The position numbers and the translations under genes are program-made. The notes beneath the pieces were generated by a model, which saw only the letters and a program-made list of their open reading frames with translations, was not told the origin of the DNA and ran no database searches. Positions 17,311 through 27,065 of a DNA stretch of 64,000 nt are shown piece by piece (within the stretch, counting starts at the first letter, position 1; each line of letters starts with the position of its first letter). The stretch lies in contig CAWDJJ010000003.1 in assembly GCA_963802635.1 (NCBI GenBank), positions 434,001 to 498,000 of the forward strand, read 5' to 3'. The stretch is from CAVTLG01 sp963802635. GTDB taxonomy: Bacteria; Chloroflexota; Ktedonobacteria; Ktedonobacterales; Ktedonobacteraceae.

Positions 17311-17756
17311 GTACAAACTCCTTGCTTCGTGTCCTATTTCTCTGCTCATATGCTTATTCCTACGAATAAAAACGTAAATCGTGGCACTTTATACAACGAT
17401 GCACACTAAATTAGCTATATGCTTTCTACCGCTCCCACAAGTCCCAGTAATTTGCTCATTATGATACATGATGGTATCATGAATGCCAAGAAAACCCTCT
17501 GTTGAAGTGTGTGGACCACTGCTAGAGGCTAACGGATCAGTAACTCCTCAGTTAATCAGGTGCACGGGGCGAAGCCAGCGCTGAGGGGTGGCCTGGCCTC
17601 TGTATATATTTGTAGACACGCTCTCAGAGGTTATTTTTGACATATGTTATCCTGCTCATTTCTCTACTTATTATCCCTGGCTCTATGCGATTGGGTATAA
17701 TAGCTTCATGAGAACGGAGGGAAGGAACAACGAACACTGTAGATTTCTCAATCTGG

Positions 17757-19088
17757 TTGAATGTTGGTTGCTATGGTGGGTTAGCATGCTGTATCATCGC
17801 TATCAGCGCTAATACGCTCAATACCGTTGTACGGCGGCGCGGTACAACGCGACAACTTATCTGGAAGATGATTCTCTGCGTTCTTTCGGCTGTGTTGCTT
17901 CTTCCTGCTATTATCTGGTTTTCTCTACATCTCGGCGTCAAGCAAGTAGCGCTTACACCACTAGGGATTGTAGGGGTGCTTTGTTATGTCGCATTTTTTG
18001 GTTGGTTACTTCCTTTGAGTGTAACAGTTGTCTATTGTCTCTTCGCACCACTACGTCCTTTAACCGCTGCATTCAGTTCGCCTGACCACAGGCAAAGCAT
18101 GGACCCTAACAGCAAGCGCATACTCCAGCCGCCGCGCTACCAGCCAGGCCAGAGGTTCCGCTGGCCTTCGACGAGGATACGCCCTGGGGTTGGATTGAGT
18201 ACCGCAGTGGGAATTTTCAAGGCCAGCGCCTCGCTCTTCAAGCGCATTGTCGCGACACTGGGACGTGACGAAAACTGCGACATCTGGCTGGATGATGATA
18301 TGGCTTCACGCCACCACGCGGAACTAGCATGGGATCACGAGCATGTCTGCCTGACTGATTGCGATAGTTTGAATGGCGTGCTGCTGAATGGTCAACGTAT
18401 ACATGGTACTGTATTGCTCAACACAGATGACCAGTTCGAGATTGGTGCACAGCGCTTTGCTTTCATGCTAGCTGAGCGAAGAGAAGTTCTGACAGAAGGG
18501 TATGATCCGCTTGCCAATCATACGTGGCGCTCCTCGTTGGATTTGCAAAGCAACGTGCTGCCTGCTACCAGGCCACTGATAGACTATAACGCAACGATTG
18601 CTCAGCAGCCGACTGAAACAATAGGGCAACAGCAGGTGGAGGTGGCACAACAGGGTCAATCCACGCCTTCACTGCCCGCACGTATGGGTATAGTATTCAT
18701 CCGCAATGGAGAACTGGTGAGCCAGCGTTTCACCTTGGAGCGGTCCGTATCTTCGGTGGGACGTGACACAGCATGTGATCTCTCGATCAACGATGCTTCG
18801 ATTTCACGCCTGCACGCCCAGTTTTTACGTCAGGCTGATGGCGATTATGTGCAAGATTTGACCGGTCGCAATGGTATAACCGTCAATGGTGAACCATTGC
18901 ATACATACCAATTATTGAAACAGGGTGATAGTATTTGCATAGGAAATATTCATCTGGAGTATATAGTGGTGTATGCGGAGCAAATGACTCCACCCGTGAA
19001 AAACGTCACGCCATTGCCACCGGTATTCTCAAAATCGTTGAGCGGACCAGTGCCATTGAGATTGCCAAGTAGGCCGAAGGGGCAGTGA
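17757..19088 (+). CDS. Membrane protein with two FHA domains
   Basis: 443 residues from a TTG. The N-terminal ~100 residues hold three membrane segments. The first FHA domain is at ~160-245 (IVATLGRDENCDIWLDDDMA, SRHHAEL, NGVLLNG) and the second at ~325-400 (SSVGRDTACDLSINDASISR, LHAQF, RNGITVNG). Both keep the G-R, S-R-H/L-H and N-G residues that bind phosphothreonine. It is probably a partner of Ser/Thr kinases. The open frame continues upstream of the TTG to an ACG (17730-17732) next to GGAGGGAAGGA, where an ATG would be expected; the added residues extend the first membrane helix. The true start is therefore uncertain. Confidence 0.8.
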   Translation: MNVGCYGGLACCIIAISANTLNTVVRRRGTTRQLIWKMILCVLSAVLLLPAIIWFSLHLGVKQVALTPLGIVGVLCYVAFFGWLLPLSVTVVYCLFAPLRPLTAAFSSPDHRQSMDPNSKRILQPPRYQPGQRFRWPSTRIRPGVGLSTAVGIFKASASLFKRIVATLGRDENCDIWLDDDMASRHHAELAWDHEHVCLTDCDSLNGVLLNGQRIHGTVLLNTDDQFEIGAQRFAFMLAERREVLTEGYDPLANHTWRSSLDLQSNVLPATRPLIDYNATIAQQPTETIGQQQVEVAQQGQSTPSLPARMGIVFIRNGELVSQRFTLERSVSSVGRDTACDLSINDASISRLHAQFLRQADGDYVQDLTGRNGITVNGEPLHTYQLLKQGDSICIGNIHLEYIVVYAEQMTPPVKNVTPLPPVFSKSLSGPVPLRLPSRPKGQ

Positions 19089-19350
19089 AGGTAATGCAAT
19101 TTTGCCATCTATATGTTACAATGGAAACGTGGTGAGGGAAAATTCCCGTCAGTAAGTAGTACCAAAGCCCCCGGTCCCGTTCCGCCTCCCGGATGCTGAG
19201 AAATCACTATCTGATAACCACCGGAAGATGTATCGCTCTGTCAGCCACGGTAGCACAGCATATATCTACGTCTATTCTATTCAAACTCTACTTTGGAGTC
19301 GTAAACGTCTAAGCGGAACGAGAGTTATTGAAGAAGGGGAATATCCATCC
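19089..19350 (+). other. Leader region of the zinc-ribbon gene, possibly structured
   Basis: GC-rich self-complementary stretches occur (GAGGGAAAATTCCC; GCCCCCGGTCCC...CCTCCCGGAT; ACCACCGGAAG). It resembles a structured RNA leader in composition, but I could not match it to a named riboswitch. No gene is supported. Confidence 0.25.
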
Positions 19351-19764
19351 ATGATGTTTAACGAGGGCTACCGGGATCGCATTCTTGTCTGCCGAGATTG
19401 TGGCAATGAGTTCACATTTACTGCTGGTGAGCAGGAGTTTTATGCATCCAAAGGCCTCACGAATTCTCCCGGTCGATGCCCAGGCTGTCGTGCAGCACGT
19501 CGTGGTAGTCAACTGTCCAGTGCTCCACGGACTCCGCGTGGAGAGCAGTATGATGCAACATGCGCCGCATGTGGTCGCCCCACCACAGTGCCATTTATGC
19601 CTCGTGAAGATCGTCCCGTCTATTGCAGTGATTGTTTTCAGTCCCAGCGTGCCTCCCGTCCTCGTCGTGATGACTCTCGCAGCTACAGCAATAGCTACAG
19701 TGATAGCTATGGTCGGGGTCGTGATCGCCGAGATAGTGGTCGTGATCGCCGCGACCGCTGGTAA
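19351..19764 (+). CDS. Zinc-ribbon protein with Arg/Ser/Tyr-rich tail
   Basis: 137 residues. The first half is a probable zinc-ribbon (zf-trcl type): CRDCGNEFTFTAGEQEFYAS, followed by CPGCRAARR. A second CxxC pair (CAACGRPTTVPFMPREDRPV, then YCSDC) forms another four-Cys zinc site. The C-terminal ~45 residues are low-complexity (SRSYSNSYSDSYGRGRDRR) and positively charged, as in RNA-binding proteins. The frame opens at 19228, but AAGGGGAAT before the ATG at 19351 fits best. This two-zinc-site family is common in Chloroflexota; the role is unknown, nucleic-acid binding likely. Confidence 0.75.
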   Translation: MMFNEGYRDRILVCRDCGNEFTFTAGEQEFYASKGLTNSPGRCPGCRAARRGSQLSSAPRTPRGEQYDATCAACGRPTTVPFMPREDRPVYCSDCFQSQRASRPRRDDSRSYSNSYSDSYGRGRDRRDSGRDRRDRW

Positions 19765-19936
19765 GTCTTTGTAGATAGCCAGAGATAAACTGGGGCAGGT
19801 GGAGATAGCGCAAGCCAGATATCCTCTTCCCCAGACCCGCTACTTGCTGATCAAATGAGGAATTTTCTGCTCTGAGTGTGGTATACTGACGAGGCAATTG
19901 CACACTAGTATCCTCACGACGGAGGTTTTTTATTCG

Positions 19937-21172
19937 ATGACGCTCACTGATGCAGGCCGATGGCCGCAATACACATATGTGATTCCTCATATTTATACAA
20001 AAGCAAAAGTACGTATTATTGGCTTGGGTACCTATACTCCTGGTGGCATTATCACGAACGATTTTTTTGCTTATATCTCGACGCGTCTCGGTAATCCGCG
20101 CCATGCAGAGGATCTGGAACGTGTGACGGGATTGACGACGCGTCATGTACGTACGAGCACGCTTGAACTGTGTCGTCAGATAGCGGGACCGGATGCTCCC
20201 GGTTTGATTGATGATCCTGCTGCACCGCGCGAAGAGTCGCTGGTCGATATGGCAGTGATTGCGGCACAACGAGCGTTGGCGAGTGCGGGTCGCTCTGCAG
20301 CCGAGATTGATACCGTGATTGGTGCTTCTTCCTCAGATAACGATGCATTTCCTACCGTCGCGGGCCTGGTACAGTTACGCCTGGGCCTGGGACCTGTACG
20401 CGCGACGATGCTGAAAGGGGCTTGTGCCTGTCAGACGGAAGGCTTTCAAGTCTGCGCTGAGGTTTTGGCGGCCAGCTCTGCCCGACTGGTCCTGATGGTG
20501 ACAACTGAAGGTCTCTTGCCTAATATCATGAATGTGCTGGATTGGAAGACAAGTTCGCTCTTTGGTGAAGGTGCTTCGGCCTTCTTATTAGAACGCTGTG
20601 ATGAAGATTCCTATGTGATAAATGGTTCTGATGCTCATCAGGCGCAATCGCTTTTCTACCAGACACCTTTGCGTAAAGATACGGTTGAGATGGCAGAAGT
20701 TGACATGAAAATGAGGCAACTGTATAAAACTGGTCAAGGAGCAGAACTCAACCAGATGTTGTCACAATACATGGTGGGTTACGCAAAAATGAATGGGAAA
20801 GAAGTGTTTCGCGAGGCTCCTCGCGCGATGGCTGAATCTGTCGACGCACTATGCCGCCATGCCGGTCTGAGCTACAATGAACTAAGCCATATTGTACCCC
20901 ACCAGGCAAATTCACGTATTACGCGTCGTATGGGTGAATTGCTCATCAACGATTATGGCTGGCCGACTGCGACAATGGAGAAGCTGGTAGATAATTTTCG
21001 CTGTTATGGCAATCTATCGAACGCCAGTATTGGTACTGCTTTACGCGAATTGTTGCACCATGAACAACTTCGTGATGGCGAATGGATGGCTTTGCCCGCT
21101 GTTGGTGGTGGTATGAACTACGGTTGCTGGCTATTGCGTTACCATGCATTGAAACATCCAGACCTCGCCTGA
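19937..21172 (+). CDS. KAS III-like 3-oxoacyl-ACP synthase (thiolase fold)
   Basis: 411 residues. The thiolase-fold condensing enzyme signatures are present: the nucleophile Cys in GACACQTEGFQ (near residue 165), the His in IVPHQANSRI, and the Asn in YGNLSNASIG. This is the Cys-His-Asn triad of FabH-type enzymes. It is ~80 residues longer than housekeeping FabH, with inserts near 75-100 and 240-290, so it is more likely a secondary-metabolism or specialised starter-unit synthase. GGAGG sits before the ATG at 19937. No acyl-carrier protein or reductase gene is adjacent, so its pathway is unclear. Confidence 0.85.
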   Translation: MTLTDAGRWPQYTYVIPHIYTKAKVRIIGLGTYTPGGIITNDFFAYISTRLGNPRHAEDLERVTGLTTRHVRTSTLELCRQIAGPDAPGLIDDPAAPREESLVDMAVIAAQRALASAGRSAAEIDTVIGASSSDNDAFPTVAGLVQLRLGLGPVRATMLKGACACQTEGFQVCAEVLAASSARLVLMVTTEGLLPNIMNVLDWKTSSLFGEGASAFLLERCDEDSYVINGSDAHQAQSLFYQTPLRKDTVEMAEVDMKMRQLYKTGQGAELNQMLSQYMVGYAKMNGKEVFREAPRAMAESVDALCRHAGLSYNELSHIVPHQANSRITRRMGELLINDYGWPTATMEKLVDNFRCYGNLSNASIGTALRELLHHEQLRDGEWMALPAVGGGMNYGCWLLRYHALKHPDLA

Positions 21173-21208
21173 TGAAAATCCGTGCCTTGATTACTCGCTT
21201 GTCAATGA

Positions 21209-22093
21209 TTAGACCAGCCCACGTTCAAAGCTATAATAAGGTGCATGATCTGATATGTACTCAACTCCGTTGAAGGCATCATGCACCAGAACGAGATCGG
21301 GCACGTAGGCGCGTATGCTATCCAACTTCATTTCAGCTACGCGACGACGCAAATCATAAGCAATCAAGCTGATGGAGTCGCTGGTGGTACCGTCAATATA
21401 ACCAACCGAGAGGGAACGTTGCTGTTGAAGCTTCTGCTGCTCCACAATAGCCAGTCCATCAAGACGCTCCCAACGGCGCAAGAGATAGACCTGTTGCTGC
21501 GTTACGTACTTTTCTAGTAGCTCTGCTGTAATGGGGTAGCCTTTAAACTCTCTATAATAAAGACCTCCCGTGAGAGGAAAAACGTTGGAAGCGTTCAAGT
21601 AATCAATAATATGGTCGAGGTCGTCTAGCGTTGCTAACTGTGTTCTCTGGCTAGCAGATGGTCTGGATGATGTGATCATTGGAGGCGCTGTATAGAACAG
21701 GAAGGCTCCTACTTTCTGCATGTGCATACTGGCATAGAGCTGTATAGAAACAGTGTTCACTGCTTCGACGGCGAGTCGTATAGAGATGGCACCGCGCTGC
21801 ATCGCTTCTACCATCACCGTCTCGCTGAGTGCTCGACCAATACCCTGACGACGGTACGCTGGATTGACACGTAGCCCTTGTAACCATGCGTCGATCTGCG
21901 TTAGCATTTGTAAGAAAATCATGCCCACTGGCTGCTCGTCTATCGTTGCGATAAATAACTGACCAGCGGGATCGTTTAGCCAATCATCCCAGATGCGATC
22001 AATATAGTCGCCCCAGCTCCAGGTGTTCACGCAGAACTGCACAATCTCGTCCCGATCCTCTGCTCGCGCGGGACGAATTGTGACTTGTGACAT
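21209..22093 (-). CDS. GNAT-family N-acetyltransferase
   Basis: 294 residues. The N-terminal ~150 residues are a GNAT domain: ITIRPARAEDRDEIVQF-type start, the central strand QPVGMIFLQML, and the acetyl-CoA loop VNPAYRRQGIGRALSETVMV. The C-terminal ~140 residues look like a second, degenerate GNAT-like half (IDYLNASNVFPLTGGLYYRE; SLIAYDLRRRVAEMKLDSIR). The substrate is unknown. It converges with the KAS III-like gene, with a 36-base gap. Confidence 0.85.
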   Translation of the reverse strand: MSQVTIRPARAEDRDEIVQFCVNTWSWGDYIDRIWDDWLNDPAGQLFIATIDEQPVGMIFLQMLTQIDAWLQGLRVNPAYRRQGIGRALSETVMVEAMQRGAISIRLAVEAVNTVSIQLYASMHMQKVGAFLFYTAPPMITSSRPSASQRTQLATLDDLDHIIDYLNASNVFPLTGGLYYREFKGYPITAELLEKYVTQQQVYLLRRWERLDGLAIVEQQKLQQQRSLSVGYIDGTTSDSISLIAYDLRRRVAEMKLDSIRAYVPDLVLVHDAFNGVEYISDHAPYYSFERGLV

Positions 22094-22150
22094 GTGTAGA
22101 TCTTTCTCCTTCCTCCGCTGAAATTGTACTTGAAGAAGCAGACATGTACA

Positions 22151-22188
22151 GAAATACAGGCCATCATTTCAAATGTGGCCTGTATTTC
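22151..22188 (-). terminator. Hairpin between GNAT and the coiled-coil gene
   Basis: Perfect 13-base arms GAAATACAGGCCA and TGGCCTGTATTTC with a 12-base loop, 20 bases past the stop codon at 22208. The T run is poor, so termination is likely but not certain. Confidence 0.7.
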
Positions 22189-22207
22189 TTTGGCTTTCAA
22201 TCTCTCT

Positions 22208-22888
22208 TTAGAGATCCTGGTTTTGTTGGCTGTTACGCTTGCGTGTTTGTTTACGACGTGTTGTAGTCGATCCGTTTGTTGTATTATCGCTCTCCGCATG
22301 CTGTGAATCATCATCATGTTGCATTGTGTTGGTTGCTTCAGCGCTTGAGGCTGTGCTCTGCTCTTCAGTGCTAGGAGGTGTAGTCTCGTCTGTTGCTGGC
22401 TCTACTTCATGCGGTGTTTCCGTGCTAGCCTGCTCCTCCTGTACTACGTAGGCGTCAGCATCCGGCGTAACTTCTCTGTGATTTTCCAGCGGTGATAGTG
22501 TTGTCGGATCAACTATGTTGACTACAGCATCGAGTTCGTATGAACGATTGAAGATATCAGCGAGATTATTGGCCGGCAACGAGGTGGCAGTTTCTATTGT
22601 TGACATATTAGTCTGGTCGTCTGATTGGTTAGCAGCACGTTCGTCATTCTGAGACTCGGTGGATGAATGCATTTGCGCAAGCTTTTCTTCCAATTCTCTG
22701 ACATGCGTTTTATTCGCATCCACGTTAGCGTGTGCTTTGGCAAGCTTCTGCTCTGCCTGGCGTAGTGCTTTTTGGGCCTGTTCTAAGCGGAGCTGTAATT
22801 TTGCTTCGCGTTTGGCTTGCTTTTTGCGCTGTTTCTTGTTCCCATCCTGTGCCGTAGTGTTTGCATCTTCCGTAGACGTTTTTGCCAT
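22208..22888 (-). CDS. Basic coiled-coil protein with acidic low-complexity tail
   Basis: 226 residues. Residues ~15-80 form a highly charged coiled coil (KKQRKKQAKREAKLQLRLEQ; QKALRQAEQKLAKAHANVDA). The rest is disordered, rich in Thr, Ser and Glu, and ends with a basic patch (TTRRKQTRKRN). There is no enzyme motif or membrane segment. It lies downstream of ftsH on the same strand, 112 bases after its end, so they may be co-transcribed. Function unknown. Confidence 0.6.
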   Translation of the reverse strand: MAKTSTEDANTTAQDGNKKQRKKQAKREAKLQLRLEQAQKALRQAEQKLAKAHANVDANKTHVRELEEKLAQMHSSTESQNDERAANQSDDQTNMSTIETATSLPANNLADIFNRSYELDAVVNIVDPTTLSPLENHREVTPDADAYVVQEEQASTETPHEVEPATDETTPPSTEEQSTASSAEATNTMQHDDDSQHAESDNTTNGSTTTRRKQTRKRNSQQNQDL

Positions 22889-23000
22889 AGTTACTCCCCT
22901 ATCTAATGGCTACAATGCTGCTGTTGCAATAAAAGGTATGTGTATGGTATGTCCACGCATTATTGCCAGCCGCTGTCTCAAAGGGTCCTTTCCTCTTATT

Positions 23001-25027
23001 TTACTGTATTTCAGGTGGTCTGATTGGCTCGTCTGGTAGAGGCGTCGGGGCAATGGTTGCACCACTTTGCACTTTTTGTTGGGTGGTGGCTAACGGCGCG
23101 CCTGTCTCCTCCATGATCGCGTGAAGTTGCTTGACGTCAATCGTTTCGTGCCGTCGCAGCTCTTGGGCTATGCGATCCAGTGTTGGGCGATAGGTCGTCA
23201 GCAATTCGATTGATTGGTTGTAGCAGGTACGTACAATCCGATCAACCTCCTCGTCGATCAGCTCGGCGGTTTCCTCGCTATAATCGGAAGGTGCACCAGT
23301 ATCGCCACCGCCCGCAAAAGGATTTCACGGGAACTAAACGAGATGGTCCCAAGACGCTCACTCATGCCCCAGCGGGCGACCATCTGGCGCGCGATCTGCG
23401 TAACGCGTTGTAGATCGTTCTCTGCGCCGGTAGTCACTCTATTGAACACGACTTTTTCGGCTGCTCGTCCGCCGAGTGCAGTGATGAGGCGTGCCAGCAG
23501 ATATTCCTTTGAATAATTGTAACGATCATCCAATGGTGTGTACATTGTCACACCTAGCGCCTGACCACGTGGTACAATTGTCACCTTTGTTACTGGATCG
23601 CTGCCTTCAAGCAAAAGACCGGTGAGCGCGTGTCCACCTTCGTGGTAAGCGGTAACATTCAGGTCTTCATCGCTAAGCACCAGGGGTCGCTCAGCTCCGA
23701 GAAGAATTTTATCCAGAGCTTCGTCGAAGCAGCGCTGGTTGACTGCATCCAGATTACGACGTGCGGCCAGTAAGGCGGCCTCATTCACCAGATTTGCAAG
23801 ATCGGCTCCAACCATGCCGGTGGTCGAACGCGCTACGGCGGTCAGGTCTACATCGGAATCAAGCGGTACCTTGCGTGAATGGATCTTGAGAATAGCCAGG
23901 CGGCCATTCCAATCCGGGCGGTCGACTGTCACGCGGCGATCAAAACGCCCAGGCCGCAGAAGTGCCTGATCGAGTCCATCGGGGCGGTTGGTCGCGGCAA
24001 TCACCACTACAGCCTGACGATTATCAAAGCCATCCATTTCCACCAGGAGTTGGTTTAACGTTTGCTCACGCTCATCATTTGTATTGATACTGGAACCACG
24101 CTGTCGACCGACGGCATCAATTTCGTCGATAAAGATGATGCTGGGTGAAGCTTTCTTCGCCTGATCAAACAGATCGCGTACACGGCTGGCACCGACACCA
24201 ACCAGCACTTCGACAAATTCGGAACCGGACATCGAGAAGAATGGCACACCCGCTTCACCTGCAACTGCACGGGCCAGCAGCGTTTTGCCGGTTCCCGGAG
24301 GGCCTACCAGCAGGACACCGCGGGGAATTTTGCCACCGAGCCGCTGAAACTTTTGGGGAGTCTTAAGAAACTCAACCACCTCTTGCAGCTCATATTTTGA
24401 CTCGTCCACACCGGCCACATCAGCGAACGTTGTGCTCGGACGATCCTCAAGGATCAGCTTGGCGCGGCTCTTGCCGAAGCTGAAAATACCTTGCTGACCC
24501 TGTGTAGCCCTTCTGCTGAAGAAGATCACCAGTCCGATCAGGAAGACCCATGGCAGGAGATCAATCAAGATGGTAAACCAGAGGCTGTTGTCGGGTGGCG
24601 GCGTATATGTTACTGTCGCACCACTACTATTGAGTAACTGTACTAACTGCGTATCGCCAGTAGGTAGTTGATACACCTGATAATTTACCGGCCCACCAGG
24701 ATTTGATTTGAGCGTACCAGTAATGTCTGTGGTGCCATTAATGCTGGCGGTTGCCACGTTTCTTTGACTAATTTCCTGGTAAAACTTGCTATATGTGAGT
24801 TGAGTGGTCTTTGGCGTATTGTTACTGCTGTTGCTCGTCGTAATGAAATTGTATATGTACACGGCAAGCATGATCCCAACAATCAGCAATAACCATTTAT
24901 TGAGACTATTCGATGGTCGTTGTTGAGGACTCTGCCCGTTATTGGGCCTACCAGTAGGACCAGGACGATTTGGCTGCCTGTCATTGTTATTTTGTAGCCA
25001 GTCTTGATTACCCGGCTGTCTATTCAT
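23001..25027 (-). CDS. ftsH: ATP-dependent zinc metalloprotease FtsH (frameshifted in this sequence)
   Basis: Membrane-anchored AAA+ protease. A Gln/Pro-rich N-terminus is followed by the first membrane helix (KWLLLIVGIMLAVYIYNFIT), a periplasmic domain and a second helix (WFTILIDLLPWVFLIGLVIF). The AAA domain has Walker A GPPGTGKTLLARA, Walker B SIIFIDEIDAVGR and the SRH ATNRPDGLDQALLRPGRFDR. The protease has the zinc motif YHEGGHAL. The frame breaks at 23323-23325: after SFSSRE one T is missing from the run, and the frame then continues normally (PFAGGGDTGAPSDYSEETAE ...) to the TAA at 23001. The start at 25027 fits the family; the frame is open to 25117. Confidence 0.9.
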
Positions 25028-25248
25028 TGCAATTACCTGCTTTCTCGGCCTCCAACATGCCTCGCCCGTCGAAATACGAATGCGAAAAGGAATCTTATGG
25101 GCCATGGTATGGAACATCCCTTATTATATCTCACAGTTAGCAGAAATGCATCACTGCGAAGGTGCTTATTTTTCTTTGATATGTGCATATACGTATGGTC
25201 TAATCGCAATGTTACACTGGTGGTTATATTGCCTTGATATTAACCAGG

Positions 25249-25968
25249 CTATTTTTCTCCAATTGTAATATAGACTTCCCAGCGACGGCTGCGAACACGC
25301 TCTGAACGACGATGAAGCCCACATTGTTCGATGGGTATGAGGAGTCCGAAGTGTGCATCAGGTAATGTATCCGTCGTAATGTCTGATGCTGTATGTTGAC
25401 TGTACGCCGCTGGCGTAGCGGGGAGGCGCTGTCGCGTGGAACCAAAGAGCACGCCAGGACCATAGACCAGTATATGCAGTAGGAGCAGCAGTGGCTGTAG
25501 GTAGCCTATGGGAAGTAGATTCGCGCCTTCAACGATAATTACACGTCCACCCGGTCGCAAGACCCGCTCGACTTCAGAGAGCGTATCGGGATCGTAGATG
25601 TACTCGGAGGGAAACGTACTGACAACGCTATCAAATGAGCTAGCAGGGAAAGGCAAATGCTGAGCTGATCCCTGTATGATCCCTGTTGCTTGCCCTTGTT
25701 GACGCCGATTGAGCGTATCTCGTGCGGCGGCGACCATTTGTGGCGAGTGCTCGACCGCCTGACAATTGTAACCAACTGCTAGCATATCCGCTTGCAGATC
25801 TCCCAGTCCGCAGCCCAACTCTAACACGTCGTGCCCGTGGAGGCGTGGCAATACTAGACGTTGCCAGATCCGCCATTGACCGGCGAAAGGCACTGTACTG
25901 GCAAAGCGGTAGAGATACCGATTTTTATAAAGTGTTTCAAATAGCCATTTACGTAGTCGAGGTGTCAT
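25249..25968 (-). CDS. Class I SAM-dependent methyltransferase
   Basis: 239 residues. Motif I is VLELGCGLGDLQADMLAVGY, with the acidic residue in the following strand (QAVEHSPQM), then the motif II/III region (LPFPASSFDSVVSTFPSEYI; EVERVLRPGGRVIIVEG). This is a Methyltransf_11-type enzyme like those acting on quinones, lipids or other small molecules. A hydrophobic stretch near residue 160-185 (LQPLLLLLHILVYGPGVLFG) suggests membrane association. Substrate unknown. Confidence 0.85.
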   Translation of the reverse strand: MTPRLRKWLFETLYKNRYLYRFASTVPFAGQWRIWQRLVLPRLHGHDVLELGCGLGDLQADMLAVGYNCQAVEHSPQMVAAARDTLNRRQQGQATGIIQGSAQHLPFPASSFDSVVSTFPSEYIYDPDTLSEVERVLRPGGRVIIVEGANLLPIGYLQPLLLLLHILVYGPGVLFGSTRQRLPATPAAYSQHTASDITTDTLPDAHFGLLIPIEQCGLHRRSERVRSRRWEVYITIGEK

Positions 25969-25995
25969 GGTGGGCTAGCTTTCCGCATACAGTTT

Positions 25996-26021
25996 ATATT
26001 GCCTTGCATTCAGATGGGTAT
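25996..26021 (+). repeat. Nested-hairpin repeat, collapsed copy 4
   Basis: Only 26 bases: the left end ATATTGCCTTGCATTCAGATG joined directly to GGTAT from the right end. All internal hairpins are gone. The joint is at the shared ATG. Confidence 0.8.
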
Positions 26022-26168
26022 TATAAGGGCCAGGTAGATCATGCCTTGTTCTTCTCTTTAGATACAGATCTGGAAAACAAGAGCGCAAGCTACCTGACCC
26101 CTATACAATGCTTTTGTCTATCAGTATGAGCGATAGTGCAATGCTCATCTTGGCACGCTACCAGAGAT

Positions 26169-26828
26169 TTAACGGCTCTGAACCTCTTCAGAGGTAAGGA
26201 GGTCGTCAATCAAACCATACTCAACAGCCTGCGGAGCTGTGAGATAGTAGTTACGATCCGAGTCCTGCATAATGCGCTCTATCGTCTGGCCGGTATGCTT
26301 GGCGAGAATATCGTACAAGTTGCGACGTAAACGCAGGATTTCGCGTGCGGTGATCTCGATATCGGTTGCCTGACCTTCTGCTCCACCGAGCGGTTGGTGA
26401 ATCAGAATCGTAGAGTTGGGTAGTGCATAGCGCTTGCCATGCTCGCCTGCCGCCAGGAGTACAGCACCCATGCTCATCGCCATGCCCATGCACACTGTAG
26501 AGACATCTGGACGCAGCCACTGCATCGTGTCATAGATGGCAAGACCTGCGTAGATGACACCACCAGGGCTATTGATATACATGTTGATGTCTTTGGTCGC
26601 ATCTTCGCTCTGAAGGTAAAGTAATTGACCGACGACGCTGTTAGCAACCATGTCATCAATCTGTGTACCGATGAAGATGATGCGCTCCTTCAACAAGCGT
26701 GAGAAAAGATCCCAGCCAACGGTACCTCGTGGGGTGGTCTCGACGACGTTAGGGATGATACCCCGTGGCTCCAGGAACTCGCGCGATTCCTTGGTCCACT
26801 TGGGGTCACGCGGGTTAAAACTGGTCAT
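26169..26828 (-). CDS. clpP: ATP-dependent Clp protease proteolytic subunit
   Basis: 219 residues. The serine protease that forms the Clp barrel with ClpX or ClpC. The nucleophile Ser is in CMGMAMSMGAVLLAAG, the His in TILIHQPLGG, and the Asp in the C-terminal YGLIDDLLT region. Substrate-groove signatures IFIGTQIDDMVAN and DINMYINSPGGVIYAGLAIY are present. Length is typical. AAGGAG precedes the ATG. It stands alone, with no clpX next to it. Confidence 0.95.
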   Translation of the reverse strand: MTSFNPRDPKWTKESREFLEPRGIIPNVVETTPRGTVGWDLFSRLLKERIIFIGTQIDDMVANSVVGQLLYLQSEDATKDINMYINSPGGVIYAGLAIYDTMQWLRPDVSTVCMGMAMSMGAVLLAAGEHGKRYALPNSTILIHQPLGGAEGQATDIEITAREILRLRRNLYDILAKHTGQTIERIMQDSDRNYYLTAPQAVEYGLIDDLLTSEEVQSR

Positions 26829-27065
26829 ATATGCTCCTTATCGATCTATCACGATTTTCTCTTTTTCACAAGATAAATCGTTGGTAAAAATGAATGTGCA
26901 GAGGAAACCCACAAATGGGGAACGTTTACTGCTAATGATAGCACTTGCAAGGTGCGAGTGCAAGAAAACTCAGCCTGTGTACGTTTTTTTCGTAGAGAGT
27001 AGTCTGCTTTCCCTGACGTACGGATACCCTTCTGGTTTAGCAGCTTACTCTCTTCTCCATCCTCG

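Noticed and set aside
19595..20269. 224-codon minus-strand frame opposite the zinc-ribbon and KAS III genes
   Set aside because: Antisense of two real genes and their gap; His/Arg-rich product without recognisable features.
25226..25238. ATATTGCCTTGAT as a left-end fragment of the repeat
   Set aside because: Thirteen bases with no CATTCAG following; chance cannot be excluded.
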